A stretch of 64,000 nt of DNA from Bradyrhizobium sp. (GTDB lineage: Bacteria > Pseudomonadota > Alphaproteobacteria > Rhizobiales > Xanthobacteraceae). The notes below the pieces were generated by a model. That model made no database searches and was not told where the DNA came from. It was given only the letters and a program-made list of their open reading frames with translations. The translations under genes were made by a program, and so were the position numbers. Positions within the stretch are counted from its first letter, which is position 1. The number at the start of each line of letters is the position of its first letter. Location: the NCBI RefSeq assembly GCF_004799445.1, contig NZ_SSNA01000059.1, positions 62,001 to 126,000 on the forward strand. The letters run 5' to 3'. Shown here one piece after another: positions 10,109 to 21,600 of the stretch.

Positions 10109-11284
10109 CTAGCGTTGTTTTGGCGTCGCCTGAACCTGGGCCCGGGCTTGTTCAGCTTCCCAGGCTTTGAATTGCTTGAATAGCGCTTCCTTGTCGGCAT
10201 CTGCGGGCTGCTTTCCCGACGCCGCATTCTGCTTCAGAAATTCGTCAAAGCGGCTTCGCGCGACCGGCTCGATCCGGTGGCTGTCGAGCCATTGCTGCGC
10301 GTAGGGGAAGCGGTTCCAGCCAGCCAGCGGCGCCGACAACGAAACTTCCTTCCATTTCGGATGGAAGGGCGGATTCTGGAAGGTCGGGAATTTCGTGAAG
10401 AACGCGTCCACGAACTGCGTCAGCTTGCGATAGCGATCGGTATTGGGCGCCCAGTTATACGCCGCAAGCAGCGCCGGCACCGCGATGGTGTCCACCTTCT
10501 CGCCTTCCGCGATCAGGTTCGGATAATCCTTCGCGGTCAACGTTGCCGGCAGGTAGTCACCCTGCAGCGGCTTTTCGTAATCGACCTTCACGAGGTGGAA
10601 ACGGCCGTCATTGCCGAAGCTGGAGACCGATTTGTAGGGTTTGCCTCCCACCACGATGACGGCGTCGATTTCGCCGGCCTTGAGTTTCTCCATCGCAATG
10701 CGTTGCTCGACATAGACCCAGTTCGCCTTGATCCCGAGCCGATCGGCAACCGTCAGCACGGTGACGAAGGTGCTGCCGTTGGGCAGGTCGACGCTGACAG
10801 TCTTGCCTTCGAGGTCCCTCAGGCTTTGCACCGATTTCGGTGCGATGATCTGCATCTCTTCGTTGTAGAGCTTCGTCACATAGGTGAATTGCTTCTTGAT
10901 GTCCTTGGCGAAGCCCTTCTTCTCAAGATAATCGAGTGTGTCGGCCCGCACGATTCCCAAATCGACGCCCTGCAGGAACAGGATGTCGGCGACGCTCTGC
11001 ACAGAGCCGCGCCCGACGATCGGAAGTACGCGCAACTTGTTTCCGTCGTCGAGCACGGAAGCGAGGTCGGCGCCGAATTGCACATAGGTGCCGCCGATGG
11101 TGCCGGAGATCAGCGTCACCGTGTTGGCGTTCAGCGCCTGCTTGGTGGCGGTCGAGCCGAATTGAAAGATGGCTTTAAGGCTTTCGCTGACCTTGGCCGG
11201 GTCGTATTCGTTGACTTCCGCCCGCGCCGCAAAGCCGCAAGCCATCATCATGGCAACGAGTGCTAATCCAAATAATCGTCGCAT
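10109..11284 (-). CDS. Periplasmic TAXI-family TRAP solute-binding protein
   Basis: 391 aa from the ATG at 11284; the frame extends upstream without a likely start. A cleavable signal peptide (LFGLALVAMMMACGFAARA) is followed by a TAXI domain: VTLISGTIGGTYVQFGADLA, GVDLGIVRADTLDYL, LEGKTVSVDLPNGST and AGEIDAVIVVGGKPYKSV. The C-terminal part (residues about 280-391) is helical and charged and ends in an Ala/Gln-rich tail, longer than usual. TAXI proteins normally feed a DctQM-type permease but none is in the window. The ligand is unknown. Confidence 0.85.
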   Translation of the reverse strand: MRRLFGLALVAMMMACGFAARAEVNEYDPAKVSESLKAIFQFGSTATKQALNANTVTLISGTIGGTYVQFGADLASVLDDGNKLRVLPIVGRGSVQSVADILFLQGVDLGIVRADTLDYLEKKGFAKDIKKQFTYVTKLYNEEMQIIAPKSVQSLRDLEGKTVSVDLPNGSTFVTVLTVADRLGIKANWVYVEQRIAMEKLKAGEIDAVIVVGGKPYKSVSSFGNDGRFHLVKVDYEKPLQGDYLPATLTAKDYPNLIAEGEKVDTIAVPALLAAYNWAPNTDRYRKLTQFVDAFFTKFPTFQNPPFHPKWKEVSLSAPLAGWNRFPYAQQWLDSHRIEPVARSRFDEFLKQNAASGKQPADADKEALFKQFKAWEAEQARAQVQATPKQR

Positions 11285-11321
11285 TTTTTGTGCCCCACTT
11301 GAAAAAATTATTGCCGTTGAA

Positions 11322-12185
11322 TTATTGCAGTTGACTGAGACGCCGCTGTGCATCGGCCGAGCCGAGCTGGGCGGCCCGCTGGTACCAGCTGCGCGCCAGC
11401 GCCGGATCGGCAGTGATGTTGCGGGCATCCTGCGTTCCCAGCACCGCGGGATCGTAGGTCTGCGCCAGCAACAGCGCGGCGCCGGGCTCCTGCGCCTCCG
11501 CCGCCCGTTCCAGCAACAGGCGGGCCGGCGGAATATCACCCGCCGCAAGCAAGCCCTTGGCCCGCGTCATCAGCGTGGCGAGTTCGTCGGCACTGATCTT
11601 TCTTGCCGGCAGCGCAGCGATCACCGGCGGAGCCGCTATCGGCGGAGCCGCAGCGACGACAGGCGGGCGGATTTCCACCGGAGCCAAGGTCTGGTGGGCT
11701 GTTTTAAGGGCGGCAGCAATTTCGTCGCGCGTCGGTGCAGTCAACGGCGAGGGCTGAACGCGGGCGGTTGATGAAGGGACCGGCGCTGGCGGAACGGGGA
11801 CCGATTGAGCCTCCGATGTTCCCATCAGCATCGCCGTCGCGTTGGCAAAAACAGGGAACGGATTCCTGACCGACAGGACCGCGTAACAGGTCACCGCGGC
11901 AGCGAGCAGCACGATACTGGTCCTGATAGGACGCCGCGAGATGACCCCTCTGTTCCGGGCGCTTCCAAATACCGGTGGCAGGGGATCATCGGCATATTCA
12001 GATAGAAAGAGAGGGGCGGGATCTTCCGGGAGGTAATCATCCCTTGTCGAGACCGATCGAGGGGCGCGGTAGGACCTGAGCTGCGAACCGAACTCGTCCA
12101 AGTCCATCGGTCCGTCAAATGGTCTGTCGTCAAATGGTCTGTCATATTGTTCGCCGCTAAAGGGGAACCTTGTTTCCTGCGCCAT
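11322..12185 (-). CDS. Single-pass membrane protein with C-terminal Sel1-like repeat
   Basis: 287 aa from the ATG at 12185, with GGGAGG just upstream. The N-terminal 85 residues are charged and cytoplasmic and include a short repeat (DRPFDDRPFDGP). One transmembrane helix (TSIVLLAAAVTCYAVLSV) and a Pro/Ala linker follow. Near the C-terminus a Sel1-like motif reads DPALARSWYQRAAQLGSADA. Sel1 repeats mediate protein contacts. It lies 37 bases upstream of the TAXI gene on the same strand, so the two may be co-transcribed. Function unknown. Confidence 0.65.
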   Translation of the reverse strand: MAQETRFPFSGEQYDRPFDDRPFDGPMDLDEFGSQLRSYRAPRSVSTRDDYLPEDPAPLFLSEYADDPLPPVFGSARNRGVISRRPIRTSIVLLAAAVTCYAVLSVRNPFPVFANATAMLMGTSEAQSVPVPPAPVPSSTARVQPSPLTAPTRDEIAAALKTAHQTLAPVEIRPPVVAAAPPIAAPPVIAALPARKISADELATLMTRAKGLLAAGDIPPARLLLERAAEAQEPGAALLLAQTYDPAVLGTQDARNITADPALARSWYQRAAQLGSADAQRRLSQLQ

Positions 12186-12458
12186 AGTGATGCCTCCCGT
12201 TACCACGCAACATCGGGCATCGCGGCCTTAGTCAGTTTCTTATCTTCTTGTTAACCAAGCCCAGTCTGCCCGCTACTGGAACCCGTAATTCGCATTTCGA
12301 ATCCGTCCAAAAAGCGACGGCCGCCGGCACGATTTGGGAGATATTTTGATTTCTTTGAGGCACCGTGCGGTTGCCCACAGCGTTTCGACGCTTGTGGCGA
12401 AAACAAGAATGGCGCGATCTGCGAACGGCTGGAACCGCATCCGCCGCCCATTTTCGCA

Positions 12459-13433
12459 TCACGGATGCAGGATCACCTTGCCCATCGCCTTGCGTCCCGC
12501 GAGCACCTTGAGGGCATCGGCGGTCTGTGCCAGCGGAAAGGTGCGGTCGACATGCGAGGAGATCTTGCCCTCCGCGGTCCACTTCACGAGCTTTTCCAGA
12601 TTGGCGCGATTCTTTTCCGGATTGAGCCGTGCCCACGCGCCCCAGAACACGCCGCGGATATCGCAGCCCTTCAGCAGTGCCAGATTGAGCGGCATTTTCG
12701 GAATCTCGCCGGCGGCGAAACCGATCACCAAAAAGCGGCCCTCCCATGCGATCGACCGCAGGGCCGCTTCGGCATAGCTGCCGCCGACGGGATCAAAAAT
12801 GATGTCGGCGCCCTTGCCGCCGGTGAGCCGGCGCAGGCCTTCCTTGAGATCTTCCTTGGCGTAGTTCAGGCCGAGCTCGGCGCCATGCGTCTTGGCGAAT
12901 TCAAGCTTCTCGTCTGACGATGCGCAGGCAATGACCTTCAGGCCCATCAGCTTGCCGAGTTCGCATGCCGCCAGGCCGGTGCCGCCGGCAGCGCCTAACA
13001 CTGCCATGGTCTCCCCCGCTTTCGGGCGGGCGCGATCCTCCAGCGCATGCAGCGCGGTGCCGTAGATGATGATGATCCCGGCGGCGCGGTCGAAATCCAG
13101 ATTGTCGGGAATCCTGACGATGGAATTGGCCGGCAGCGCGATCTTTTCACGCGCGCCGTTGTGGCCGCACGAGGCCACGACGCGGTCGCCGGCCTTGAGG
13201 TCGGTGACCCCTGCGCCGACACTTTCGATCACGCCCGCGACCTCGGCCGCCGGCGAAAACGGAAACGGCGGCTTGATCTGGTATTTGCCCTGGATCATCA
13301 GGAGGTCGAAGAAATTCAGCGCGGCGGATCTGATCGCGATCACGGCCTCGCCGGGGCCCGCCACCGGATCCGGCAGCTCGGTCAGCACGAGATCGTCGGG
13401 GCCGCAATATTGCGAGCAGAGAATGGCTTTCAT
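12459..13433 (-). CDS. NADPH:quinone oxidoreductase family protein (MDR superfamily)
   Basis: 324 aa from the ATG at 13433, with CAGGTGA upstream. It has a GroES-like N-domain (PVAGPGEAVIAIRSAALNFFDLLMIQGKY) and a Rossmann domain with the nucleotide-binding run LGAAGGTGLAACELGKLMG. It lacks the structural-zinc cysteines of alcohol dehydrogenases, as expected for zinc-free quinone oxidoreductases. It probably reduces quinones or enones with NADPH; the exact substrate is unknown. It is divergent from the SDR at 13565, about 130 bases away. Confidence 0.85.
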   Translation of the reverse strand: MKAILCSQYCGPDDLVLTELPDPVAGPGEAVIAIRSAALNFFDLLMIQGKYQIKPPFPFSPAAEVAGVIESVGAGVTDLKAGDRVVASCGHNGAREKIALPANSIVRIPDNLDFDRAAGIIIIYGTALHALEDRARPKAGETMAVLGAAGGTGLAACELGKLMGLKVIACASSDEKLEFAKTHGAELGLNYAKEDLKEGLRRLTGGKGADIIFDPVGGSYAEAALRSIAWEGRFLVIGFAAGEIPKMPLNLALLKGCDIRGVFWGAWARLNPEKNRANLEKLVKWTAEGKISSHVDRTFPLAQTADALKVLAGRKAMGKVILHP

Positions 13434-13564
13434 GGATTCACCTGAGTTTCCGGCGCGCAAGCAACGCGGTACGCTTCATGCCGGATTTGAAGCCGGGCTA
13501 CAATTGGATTCGAAGGCCCGCTGCCCGGGATCAGGGCCGGCTTTGGCCGAAGAGGGTTAAAACG

Positions 13565-14410
13565 ATGTTCGAAAAAGGCCTGCTCGCGGGAAAGCGGATA
13601 TTGGTCACCGGCGGCGGCTCCGGGCTCGGCGCCGCGATGGTGCACCGTTTCGTCGAGCTTGGCGCCGAACTGATCATCTGCGGCCGACGGCTCGACGTGC
13701 TGGAGGCGACGGCCGCCAAGCTCCGCGCCGATCTCGGCGGCAAGGTCGACGTCATCAGATGCGATATTCGCGATGGTGCCGGCGTCGATGCCATGATGGA
13801 TGCGATCTGGCGCACCGCGCCGCTCGACGTTCTCGTCAACAACGCCGCCGCGACCTTCGTCGCGCAGACCGAGCACTTGTCGTTTCGCGCCGCCGACGCG
13901 GTTCTGGCACCGACGCTGCACGGCGCGATGTATTGCACGCTGGCTGCGGGCAAGCGCTGGATCGAGGCAGGGCACCGGGGCGTGGTGCTGAGTATCCTGT
14001 CGACCTCGACCATTACCGGCCGCGCCTTCACGGTGCCGTCGGCGATGGCCAAGTCGGCGATTCTCGCGATGACCAAAAGCCTCGCGGTGGAGTGGGGACC
14101 CAAGGGGATCCGCACGGTGGCGATCGCGCCTGGCGCGTTTCCGACCGCGGGCGCCGTCGGCCAGCTTCGGCCCCAGGGCCGCGACGACAACTGGGGATCG
14201 AGAAATCCGCTCGGCCGCGTCGGCGAACATGGCGAGCTTGCCAATCTTGCGAGCTTCCTGATTTCCGATTCCGCCGGCTACATCAATGGCGAGATGGTGG
14301 TGCAGGACGGTGGCGCGCATTTGCGCAGTTCCGGCGCCGAGGACCTCCTGGCCTGGACCGAGGCGCAGTGGGAGGCGCAGCGGATGGCGCGGTCGAAGGA
14401 CCGCACATAA
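13565..14410 (+). CDS. SDR-family oxidoreductase, 2,4-dienoyl-CoA reductase type
   Basis: 281 aa; the ATG at 13565 follows GAGGG, and the frame is open from 13478. The cofactor motif is TGGGSGLGAAM. The usual YxxxK active site is replaced by VPSAMAKSAI, with Ser where Tyr is expected and Lys kept, followed by KSLAVEWGPKGIRTVAIAPG. This Ser/Lys arrangement is the one I recall from mitochondrial/peroxisomal-type 2,4-dienoyl-CoA reductases, so reduction of unsaturated fatty acyl-CoA during beta-oxidation is the best guess. The assignment rests on motif memory, not alignment. Confidence 0.75.
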   Translation: MFEKGLLAGKRILVTGGGSGLGAAMVHRFVELGAELIICGRRLDVLEATAAKLRADLGGKVDVIRCDIRDGAGVDAMMDAIWRTAPLDVLVNNAAATFVAQTEHLSFRAADAVLAPTLHGAMYCTLAAGKRWIEAGHRGVVLSILSTSTITGRAFTVPSAMAKSAILAMTKSLAVEWGPKGIRTVAIAPGAFPTAGAVGQLRPQGRDDNWGSRNPLGRVGEHGELANLASFLISDSAGYINGEMVVQDGGAHLRSSGAEDLLAWTEAQWEAQRMARSKDRT

Positions 14411-14559
14411 AATGGCGCAGCGAGCGCGGAGCGGTCTCGGACGCTGGTGTCCGTGAGGACCGTAACTGCCTTCCCAACCAGAGATTTCCCGGCTATCCAT
14501 CGGGCCTGTGACCACACGGTATCGGGCCATCTTCCAGTCACAATAATGAGGGACCAGAT

Positions 14560-15162
14560 TTGGCGATGTTCGTGCGGCGAATGCTGACAGCTCTGATGGC
14601 AAGCGTACTGGTGTGCGGGGGTGCAGGCCTTGCGCAGGCGCAGGGCGCGCCGTCGAAAGGCGCGGCCAAGCCGGCGGCGGCCAAGCCGGAAGCTGCCGCC
14701 GCCGCTGTCGGTGCCGAGCCGACATTGATCGGCCAGTTCGGCCCCTGGGGCGCCTACACCGCGACGCCGAACGGAAAGAAGGTATGCTTCGCGCTGGCAA
14801 AGCCTTCATCGTCAAAAACCAATCCGCCGAACCGTCCGCGCGACCCGGCCTATGCGTTCGTCTCCACGCGTCCGGCTGAAAAGGTTGTCAACGAAGTCTC
14901 GATCATGATCGGCTATGCCCTGAAACCAGGTTCGGAATCGACGCTCGAAGTCGGCGGCGCTTCCTACGCGATGTATACCCAGGGCGATGGCCTCTGGATC
15001 AAGAACGCCGCCGAGGAAGAGCGGATGGTGGATGCCATGCGCAAGGCCGCCGATGTCACCGTCAAGGGCGTGTCGACGAAGGGCACCGAGACCACCGACG
15101 TGTTCTCGCTGAAGGGGCTTGCCCAGGCGCTCGACCGGCTGGCGCAGGATTGCAGGCGGTAG
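14560..15162 (+). CDS. Invasion-associated locus B (IalB) family periplasmic protein
   Basis: 200 aa if the TTG at 14560 is used (5 bases after GAGGGA); the in-frame ATG at 14566 is the alternative. A signal peptide (MLTALMASVLVCGGAGLAQAQ) and an Ala/Pro/Lys-rich linker precede the IalB domain. The domain has FGPWGAYTA, KKVCFALAKP, DPAYAFVSTRP, an SIMIGYAL strand and a C-terminal QDC, giving two Cys that can pair. IalB proteins are exported and common in Rhizobiales. The Bartonella member aids erythrocyte entry; the role in free-living relatives is unknown. Confidence 0.82.
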   Translation: MAMFVRRMLTALMASVLVCGGAGLAQAQGAPSKGAAKPAAAKPEAAAAAVGAEPTLIGQFGPWGAYTATPNGKKVCFALAKPSSSKTNPPNRPRDPAYAFVSTRPAEKVVNEVSIMIGYALKPGSESTLEVGGASYAMYTQGDGLWIKNAAEEERMVDAMRKAADVTVKGVSTKGTETTDVFSLKGLAQALDRLAQDCRR

Positions 15163-15227
15163 CGGCCTCAATGTCAAAAACCACGTTGTTTGGCGGCCCT
15201 AGAAGGCCTATCTGGTAGCTGTATCTC

Positions 15228-15323
15228 CCCATGGTGAGGAGGCGCGTTTGCGCCGTCTCGAACCATGAGGCCACAAGCTCATCCTGCGAGACGCGGCGAA
15301 GACGCCGCTCCTCAGGATGAGGA
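15228..15323. repeat. Dispersed palindromic repeat upstream of rlmN
   Basis: An imperfect inverted repeat: CCATGGTGAGGAGGCG... on the left pairs with ...CGCCGCTCCTCAGGATGAGG on the right, with internal GTCTCGAACCATGAGG / CATCCTGCGAGAC arms. This sequence type recurs in Bradyrhizobium and Rhodopseudomonas intergenic regions (from memory). Confidence 0.7.
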
Positions 15324-15345
15324 AACAACCCTCTAGCCGTGACGC

Positions 15346-16569
15346 ATGACCATCACCATCACTTCAATCGAATCCGGATCCTATGCCCCGGCGCCCCTGG
15401 AAAAGGTCGCGCTGGAATCCTACGTGCCGCCGGCAAAGCCTTCGCTGGTCGGGTTGTCGCGTGACGAGATCGCCGAACAATTGGGAGCCATCGGCGTCGC
15501 GGCTGCGCAGCGCAGGATGCGGGTGCAGCAGCTGTGGCACTGGATCTATGTCCGCGGCGCGCAGCGGTTCGACGAGATGACCAGCATCTCCAAGGAGATG
15601 CGCAGTCAGCTCGAAGCGCATTTCACGGTGGCGCGGCCCGAGGTGGTCGCCGAACAGATTTCCAGCGACGGCACCCGCAAATGGCTGTTGCGGCTGCCGA
15701 GCGGCGACAGCATCGAGAAGGCGCATGAAGTCGAGTGCGTCTATATTCCGGAAACCGATCGCGGCACGCTGTGCGTTTCATCGCAGGTCGGCTGCACGCT
15801 GAATTGCTCGTTCTGCCATACCGGCACGCAACGGCTGGTGCGCAACCTCACCGCGGGCGAAATCGTCGGCCAGGTCATGGTGGCGCGCGACCGCCTCAAT
15901 GACTGGGCCGACCGCGAAACGCCGACCGGCGGCCGTCTCGTCACCAACGTGGTGATGATGGGCATGGGCGAGCCCTTGTATAATTTCGACGCGGTGCGCG
16001 ACGCGCTCTTGATCGTGTCGGACAATGAGGGCATCGGAATTTCCCGCCGCCGCATCACGCTGTCGACCTCGGGCGTGGTGCCGAACATCATCCGCACCGG
16101 CGAGGAGATCGGCGTCATGCTGGCGATCTCGCTGCATGCGGTGCGCGACGAATTGCGCAACCAACTGGTGCCGCTGAACCGCAAATATCCGATTGCCGAA
16201 CTGCTGCAGGCCTGCCGCGATTATCCCGGCTCCTCCAACGCGCGGCGCATCACCTTCGAATATGTCATGCTGAAAGGGGTCAACGATTCGCTCGATGATG
16301 CCAAGCTGCTGGTGAGGCTCCTGAAGGGGATTCCGGCCAAGATCAATCTCATTCCGTTCAATCCGTGGCCGGGCACGGTTTACGAATGCTCGGATTGGGA
16401 ACAGATCGAAAAATTCTCCGAATATATCTTCAACGCCGGCTACTCCTCGCCGGTGCGCACGCCGCGCGGCCGCGACATCCTGGCTGCCTGCGGCCAGTTG
16501 AAATCGGAGACCGAGAAATTGTCGGTGCGCGAGCGGCAGGCGCTGCGCGCCATGGCGATGACGGATTAG
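15346..16569 (+). CDS. rlmN: 23S rRNA (adenine2503-C2)-methyltransferase RlmN
   Basis: 407 aa. The radical-SAM cluster motif [11 protein letters not shown] (CxxxCxxC) lies near residue 150. Other motifs are [14 protein letters not shown] (SAM contact), [24 protein letters not shown] and the C-terminal [12 protein letters not shown], whose Cys is the methyl-transfer residue. RlmN methylates C2 of A2503 in 23S rRNA and A37 in some tRNAs, affecting translation fidelity. The N-terminus extends about 40 residues beyond the E. coli protein. It stands alone, flanked by repeats on both sides. Confidence 0.96.
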   Translation: MTITITSIESGSYAPAPLEKVALESYVPPAKPSLVGLSRDEIAEQLGAIGVAAAQRRMRVQQLWHWIYVRGAQRFDEMTSISKEMRSQLEAHFTVARPEVVAEQISSDGTRKWLLRLPSGDSIEKAHEVECVYIPETDRGTLCVSSQVGCTLNCSFCHTGTQRLVRNLTAGEIVGQVMVARDRLNDWADRETPTGGRLVTNVVMMGMGEPLYNFDAVRDALLIVSDNEGIGISRRRITLSTSGVVPNIIRTGEEIGVMLAISLHAVRDELRNQLVPLNRKYPIAELLQACRDYPGSSNARRITFEYVMLKGVNDSLDDAKLLVRLLKGIPAKINLIPFNPWPGTVYECSDWEQIEKFSEYIFNAGYSSPVRTPRGRDILAACGQLKSETEKLSVRERQALRAMAMTD

Positions 16570-16595
16570 CGATGACGAGACTTCCGATTCAGGCT

Positions 16596-16704
16596 GTCAT
16601 TGCCTGCGACAAACGCGAAGCGTTTGCGCAAGGGAGCGAAGCGACGAAGCAATCCAGCGTCCCGTGCGGTGCCATGGATTGCTTCGCTGGCGCTCGCAAT
16701 GACG
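16596..16704. repeat. GTCATTGCGAG-family intergenic palindrome
   Basis: The left arm (GTCATTGC...AGCGAAGCGACGAAGCAATCCA) is the reverse complement of the right arm (TGGATTGCTTCGCTGGCGCTCGCAATGAC). Related copies lie at 54514-54632, 57606-57685 and 61594-61682, with a partial one near 50459-50503. Confidence 0.8.
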
Positions 16705-16720
16705 AGTTCGGATTGCCCGC

Positions 16721-17215
16721 ATGGCATTGATCGGTCGCCTGTTCGTCATCCTCTTCGGATTTCTCGCCGCCTCTCTGGTGGCGGGGATGATCGTGGTCGG
16801 TGCGATCATGTTTCCCGAATTCAGCGACCTCGGTGCCGGTCCGGTTGATCCCGGCGCGCTGAACGTCCTGCTCGGTTTCGGCTTCATCTTTGTCAGCGGT
16901 TTTGCGCTTCTGCCGGCGGCGATCGTGGTCGCGATCACGGAAGCGTTTTATATCCGGGGCGCGCTGACCTACGCGGTTGGCGGCGGCATCGTTGGCCTGG
17001 CGTGCTATCTGGGCCTCGTGCCCTTCGATTCCGAGACGCTTCGCTTCGAGGGCATCGTGCGGCGTCACCTCGAAATCATGACCGGGGCGGGCATCGTCGC
17101 GGGCGTGGCCTACTGGATGATCGCCGGTCGCAATGCCGGCGCCTGGCGCAAGCCGCCGACCCCGCTGCGGTCGCCGCCGCCATTGCCGTCGCATTCGCCG
17201 CCGCCGGCATTGTAG
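16721..17215 (+). CDS. Hypothetical four-helix membrane protein
   Basis: 164 aa. Four hydrophobic segments are visible: GRLFVILFGFLAASLVAGMI, LLGFGFIFVSGFALLPAAIV, YAVGGGIVGLACYLGLV and MTGAGIVAGVAYWMIAG. A Pro/Ser-rich cytoplasmic tail follows. I do not recognise a named family. It lies about 80 bases upstream of the PAP2 gene on the same strand and could be co-transcribed with it, but nothing in it points to a function. Confidence 0.65.
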   Translation: MALIGRLFVILFGFLAASLVAGMIVVGAIMFPEFSDLGAGPVDPGALNVLLGFGFIFVSGFALLPAAIVVAITEAFYIRGALTYAVGGGIVGLACYLGLVPFDSETLRFEGIVRRHLEIMTGAGIVAGVAYWMIAGRNAGAWRKPPTPLRSPPPLPSHSPPPAL

Positions 17216-17294
17216 CAAGCGTTACCCTCCCCTGGAGGGATCCGGCCACAGCCAAGCCTTTTCATCGCGAACCTCCTCGGCTAAACCCCGCGCC

Positions 17295-19486
<2,192 letters not shown>

Positions 19487-19544
19487 GAACAGCACGGCCG
19501 CGCCGTTGGCCTAGTGCTGCGGAAACGATCCGGGGAGAGCAAAC

Positions 19545-19574
19545 AAAATGGCCGGGATTGCTCCCGGCCATTTT
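19545..19574. terminator. Bidirectional terminator between argG and the OmpA gene
   Basis: A perfect 13-base-pair stem (AAAATGGCCGGGA / TCCCGGCCATTTT) with a TTGC loop. There is an A run on the left and a T run on the right, so it can end both convergent genes. Confidence 0.9.
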
Positions 19575-19596
19575 CCTTTTCGACCTTGCTCTCGCC

Positions 19597-21384
19597 TCAC
19601 CGCGGCGGGGCGGTGCCCGGGGGCGGCGGCGGCAGTGTCGCCACGCCGCCGTTGAGCAACGGCGTGATGCGGCGGATGGTGACGCGGCGGTTGATACGGC
19701 TCGGTCCGTCGGTCTGCTCTTTCAGATATTGAGAGCCATAGCCCTGCGAGGTCAGGTTTTCCGAGGGCACCCCGAATTGCTGGGTCAGCAACTCGGCCGC
19801 GGATTCGGCGCGCCGATCCGATAGCGAGAGATTGTCGACGGGATTGCCGACCGCGTCGGTGTGACCCTCGATCAGGAACACCTCGCGCGGGTTGCGCGCG
19901 ATCGCCCGATTGAGCCCTTCCGCGATCACCTGCAGCCGCGCCGCCTGATCGGGCGGAATCTCCCACGATCCGGTCTCGAAGGTGATGGTGTTGAGATCGA
20001 TGCTCGGCATCAACTGCCGCACCGACGGGCTGTAGCGGATCTCGTCGAGCGAATAACGTCGCTCGATCCGGTCCACCGGCGGCGCTTCCATGGTGTCGTA
20101 GATCAGGTCCGGCGACGCATCGTCGGCATCCACGATGTACCGGTCGTAGGGGATCCGGATCACCGGCGGCGGCAGGTCGACGTAGAACCCACCGGCGTCG
20201 CGAGGATCGCGGTAGCTGTTGTCGATGATGATGATCTCGCGGCCCTCATGGTCCCGCCTGATCCGGCGCAGCAACTGTCCGTCGCGGCCGACGACGGTGA
20301 TGATCTGCGAGCCATCGGGACGAATCACGATGGTGCGGGTCTCGCCGCCGACCTGCTGGGTCTGGATATCGCGTGCGCCGAAACGGAATCGATCCTCTTC
20401 GTTGTGGCGAATGAACGACTGACCGCCGGGATCGACCACGATGACCCGGCCCGGCTCGGTGAAGACCTTGCGGCCGCCCTGGTCGCTTTCCTGCCGTTGG
20501 CCACGGAAATCCTCCATGCGGCGCGGTCCCTGCGGCGCCGCGCCCGGCGCAATCGGGGTCAAAGCCTGAGCCGGCGGCGGGGCCGCTGGAATCGGCGCGG
20601 CTACCGTTGGCGGCGCGTGACGGACCAACGGCGCAGCTCCGGGCGGCAGCGCGGTCTGCCCACCGGGTGCGGCCGGAGCGGTGCCCGGAGCAGGGGTGAC
20701 CGGCGGCGGCCCGGTCCGCGGTGGCGGCGGTGGTGTGCCCGCGCCCGGTGAAGGAGTGGCGGGAGCGGCGCCCGGCGCAGGGGCGGCCGGGGGCGGCCCG
20801 GCGTGCGGTGGCGGCGGGGGTGTGGCCGCGCCCGAGGGCGGCGGCGGCGGTGCGGCTCCGCCCGCAGGCGGCCGCGGAGGCGGTGCCATTTTCTCCCGCT
20901 CTCTTGCCCTCTCCATCTCCAGCTCTCTTTCCCGCTCCTGCTGCTGCATGGCGGGCCCAGCCGGAGGCTTCGGTGGCGCAGGCGGCGGCGCTGCCGCCGG
21001 GGGAGTCGGCGGAGCGGGATGTGGCGGTGGTGCTGCCGCCGGCGGCGGCACATGCGGCGGCGCTGCAGCAGGCGGCGGAACGTGCGGCGGCGCAGCAGCG
21101 GGCGGTGGCGGCGGAGCGGGATGCGGCGGTGGTGGCGGTGGCGCGGGATGCGGCGGTGGTGGCGGTGGCGGCGGCGGAGCAGGCCGTGGAGGTGCGGCGG
21201 CCGGAGGCGCCGGGTGCGGCGGCGGCGCTGCCTTCGGCGGCTGCTTGGGCTTTCCATCGGGACCCAGCTCCTCATGGGCCTGCGCGACGACCAGCGGCGC
21301 AGTCTGCGCGTGCGATGGAGCAGCGGCCAGTTGCAGCGCGGTGAGAGCTGTGGTGGCAAGCAGCAAGAGTCGAAGTTTTGTCAT
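19597..21384 (-). CDS. OmpA-family protein with long Pro/Ala-rich region
   Basis: 595 aa from the ATG at 21384 (MTKLRLLLLATTALTALQLAAA signal peptide); the frame opens at 21465. Residues about 45-270 are low-complexity Pro/Ala/His, with a charged helical break (QQQERERELEMERARERE). A middle domain includes GGRKVFTEPGRVIVVDPGG and IVIRPDGSQIITVVGRDGQLL. The C-terminal OmpA peptidoglycan-binding domain carries ITFETGSW, LIEGHTDAVGN and LSDRRAESAAELL. It is probably an outer-membrane or periplasmic protein tethered to peptidoglycan, with the Pro-rich part as a spacer. Confidence 0.85.
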   Translation of the reverse strand: MTKLRLLLLATTALTALQLAAAPSHAQTAPLVVAQAHEELGPDGKPKQPPKAAPPPHPAPPAAAPPRPAPPPPPPPPPHPAPPPPPPHPAPPPPPAAAPPHVPPPAAAPPHVPPPAAAPPPHPAPPTPPAAAPPPAPPKPPAGPAMQQQERERELEMERAREREKMAPPPRPPAGGAAPPPPPSGAATPPPPPHAGPPPAAPAPGAAPATPSPGAGTPPPPPRTGPPPVTPAPGTAPAAPGGQTALPPGAAPLVRHAPPTVAAPIPAAPPPAQALTPIAPGAAPQGPRRMEDFRGQRQESDQGGRKVFTEPGRVIVVDPGGQSFIRHNEEDRFRFGARDIQTQQVGGETRTIVIRPDGSQIITVVGRDGQLLRRIRRDHEGREIIIIDNSYRDPRDAGGFYVDLPPPVIRIPYDRYIVDADDASPDLIYDTMEAPPVDRIERRYSLDEIRYSPSVRQLMPSIDLNTITFETGSWEIPPDQAARLQVIAEGLNRAIARNPREVFLIEGHTDAVGNPVDNLSLSDRRAESAAELLTQQFGVPSENLTSQGYGSQYLKEQTDGPSRINRRVTIRRITPLLNGGVATLPPPPPGTAPPR

Positions 21385-21600
21385 GATGGTGGCGTCCCCG
21401 GAAAAATCTTGGCAACAAGGTTTGGCAACATGGTCTGTCAACAAACTCTGGCGATCAACGAACAAGCGTTAGGCCGGATTGTGGCGTCGTTCAAACCAGA
21501 ATTGGTATTTATTTCCCGCACTGCAAAGTCCGGATGCGTGCTTGTTCATTTCGCATTCAGATCATCATTCCAATTCGCAGTCTTGCATTTCCCCTTGCGG

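Noticed and set aside
15228..15323. Possible small RNA gene or riboswitch upstream of rlmN
   Set aside because: The structure is explained by a dispersed palindromic repeat; no aptamer-like conserved sequence seen.
20681..21472. 263-aa Gly/Ala-rich plus-strand frame
   Set aside because: Antisense image of the Pro/Ala-rich part of the OmpA gene.
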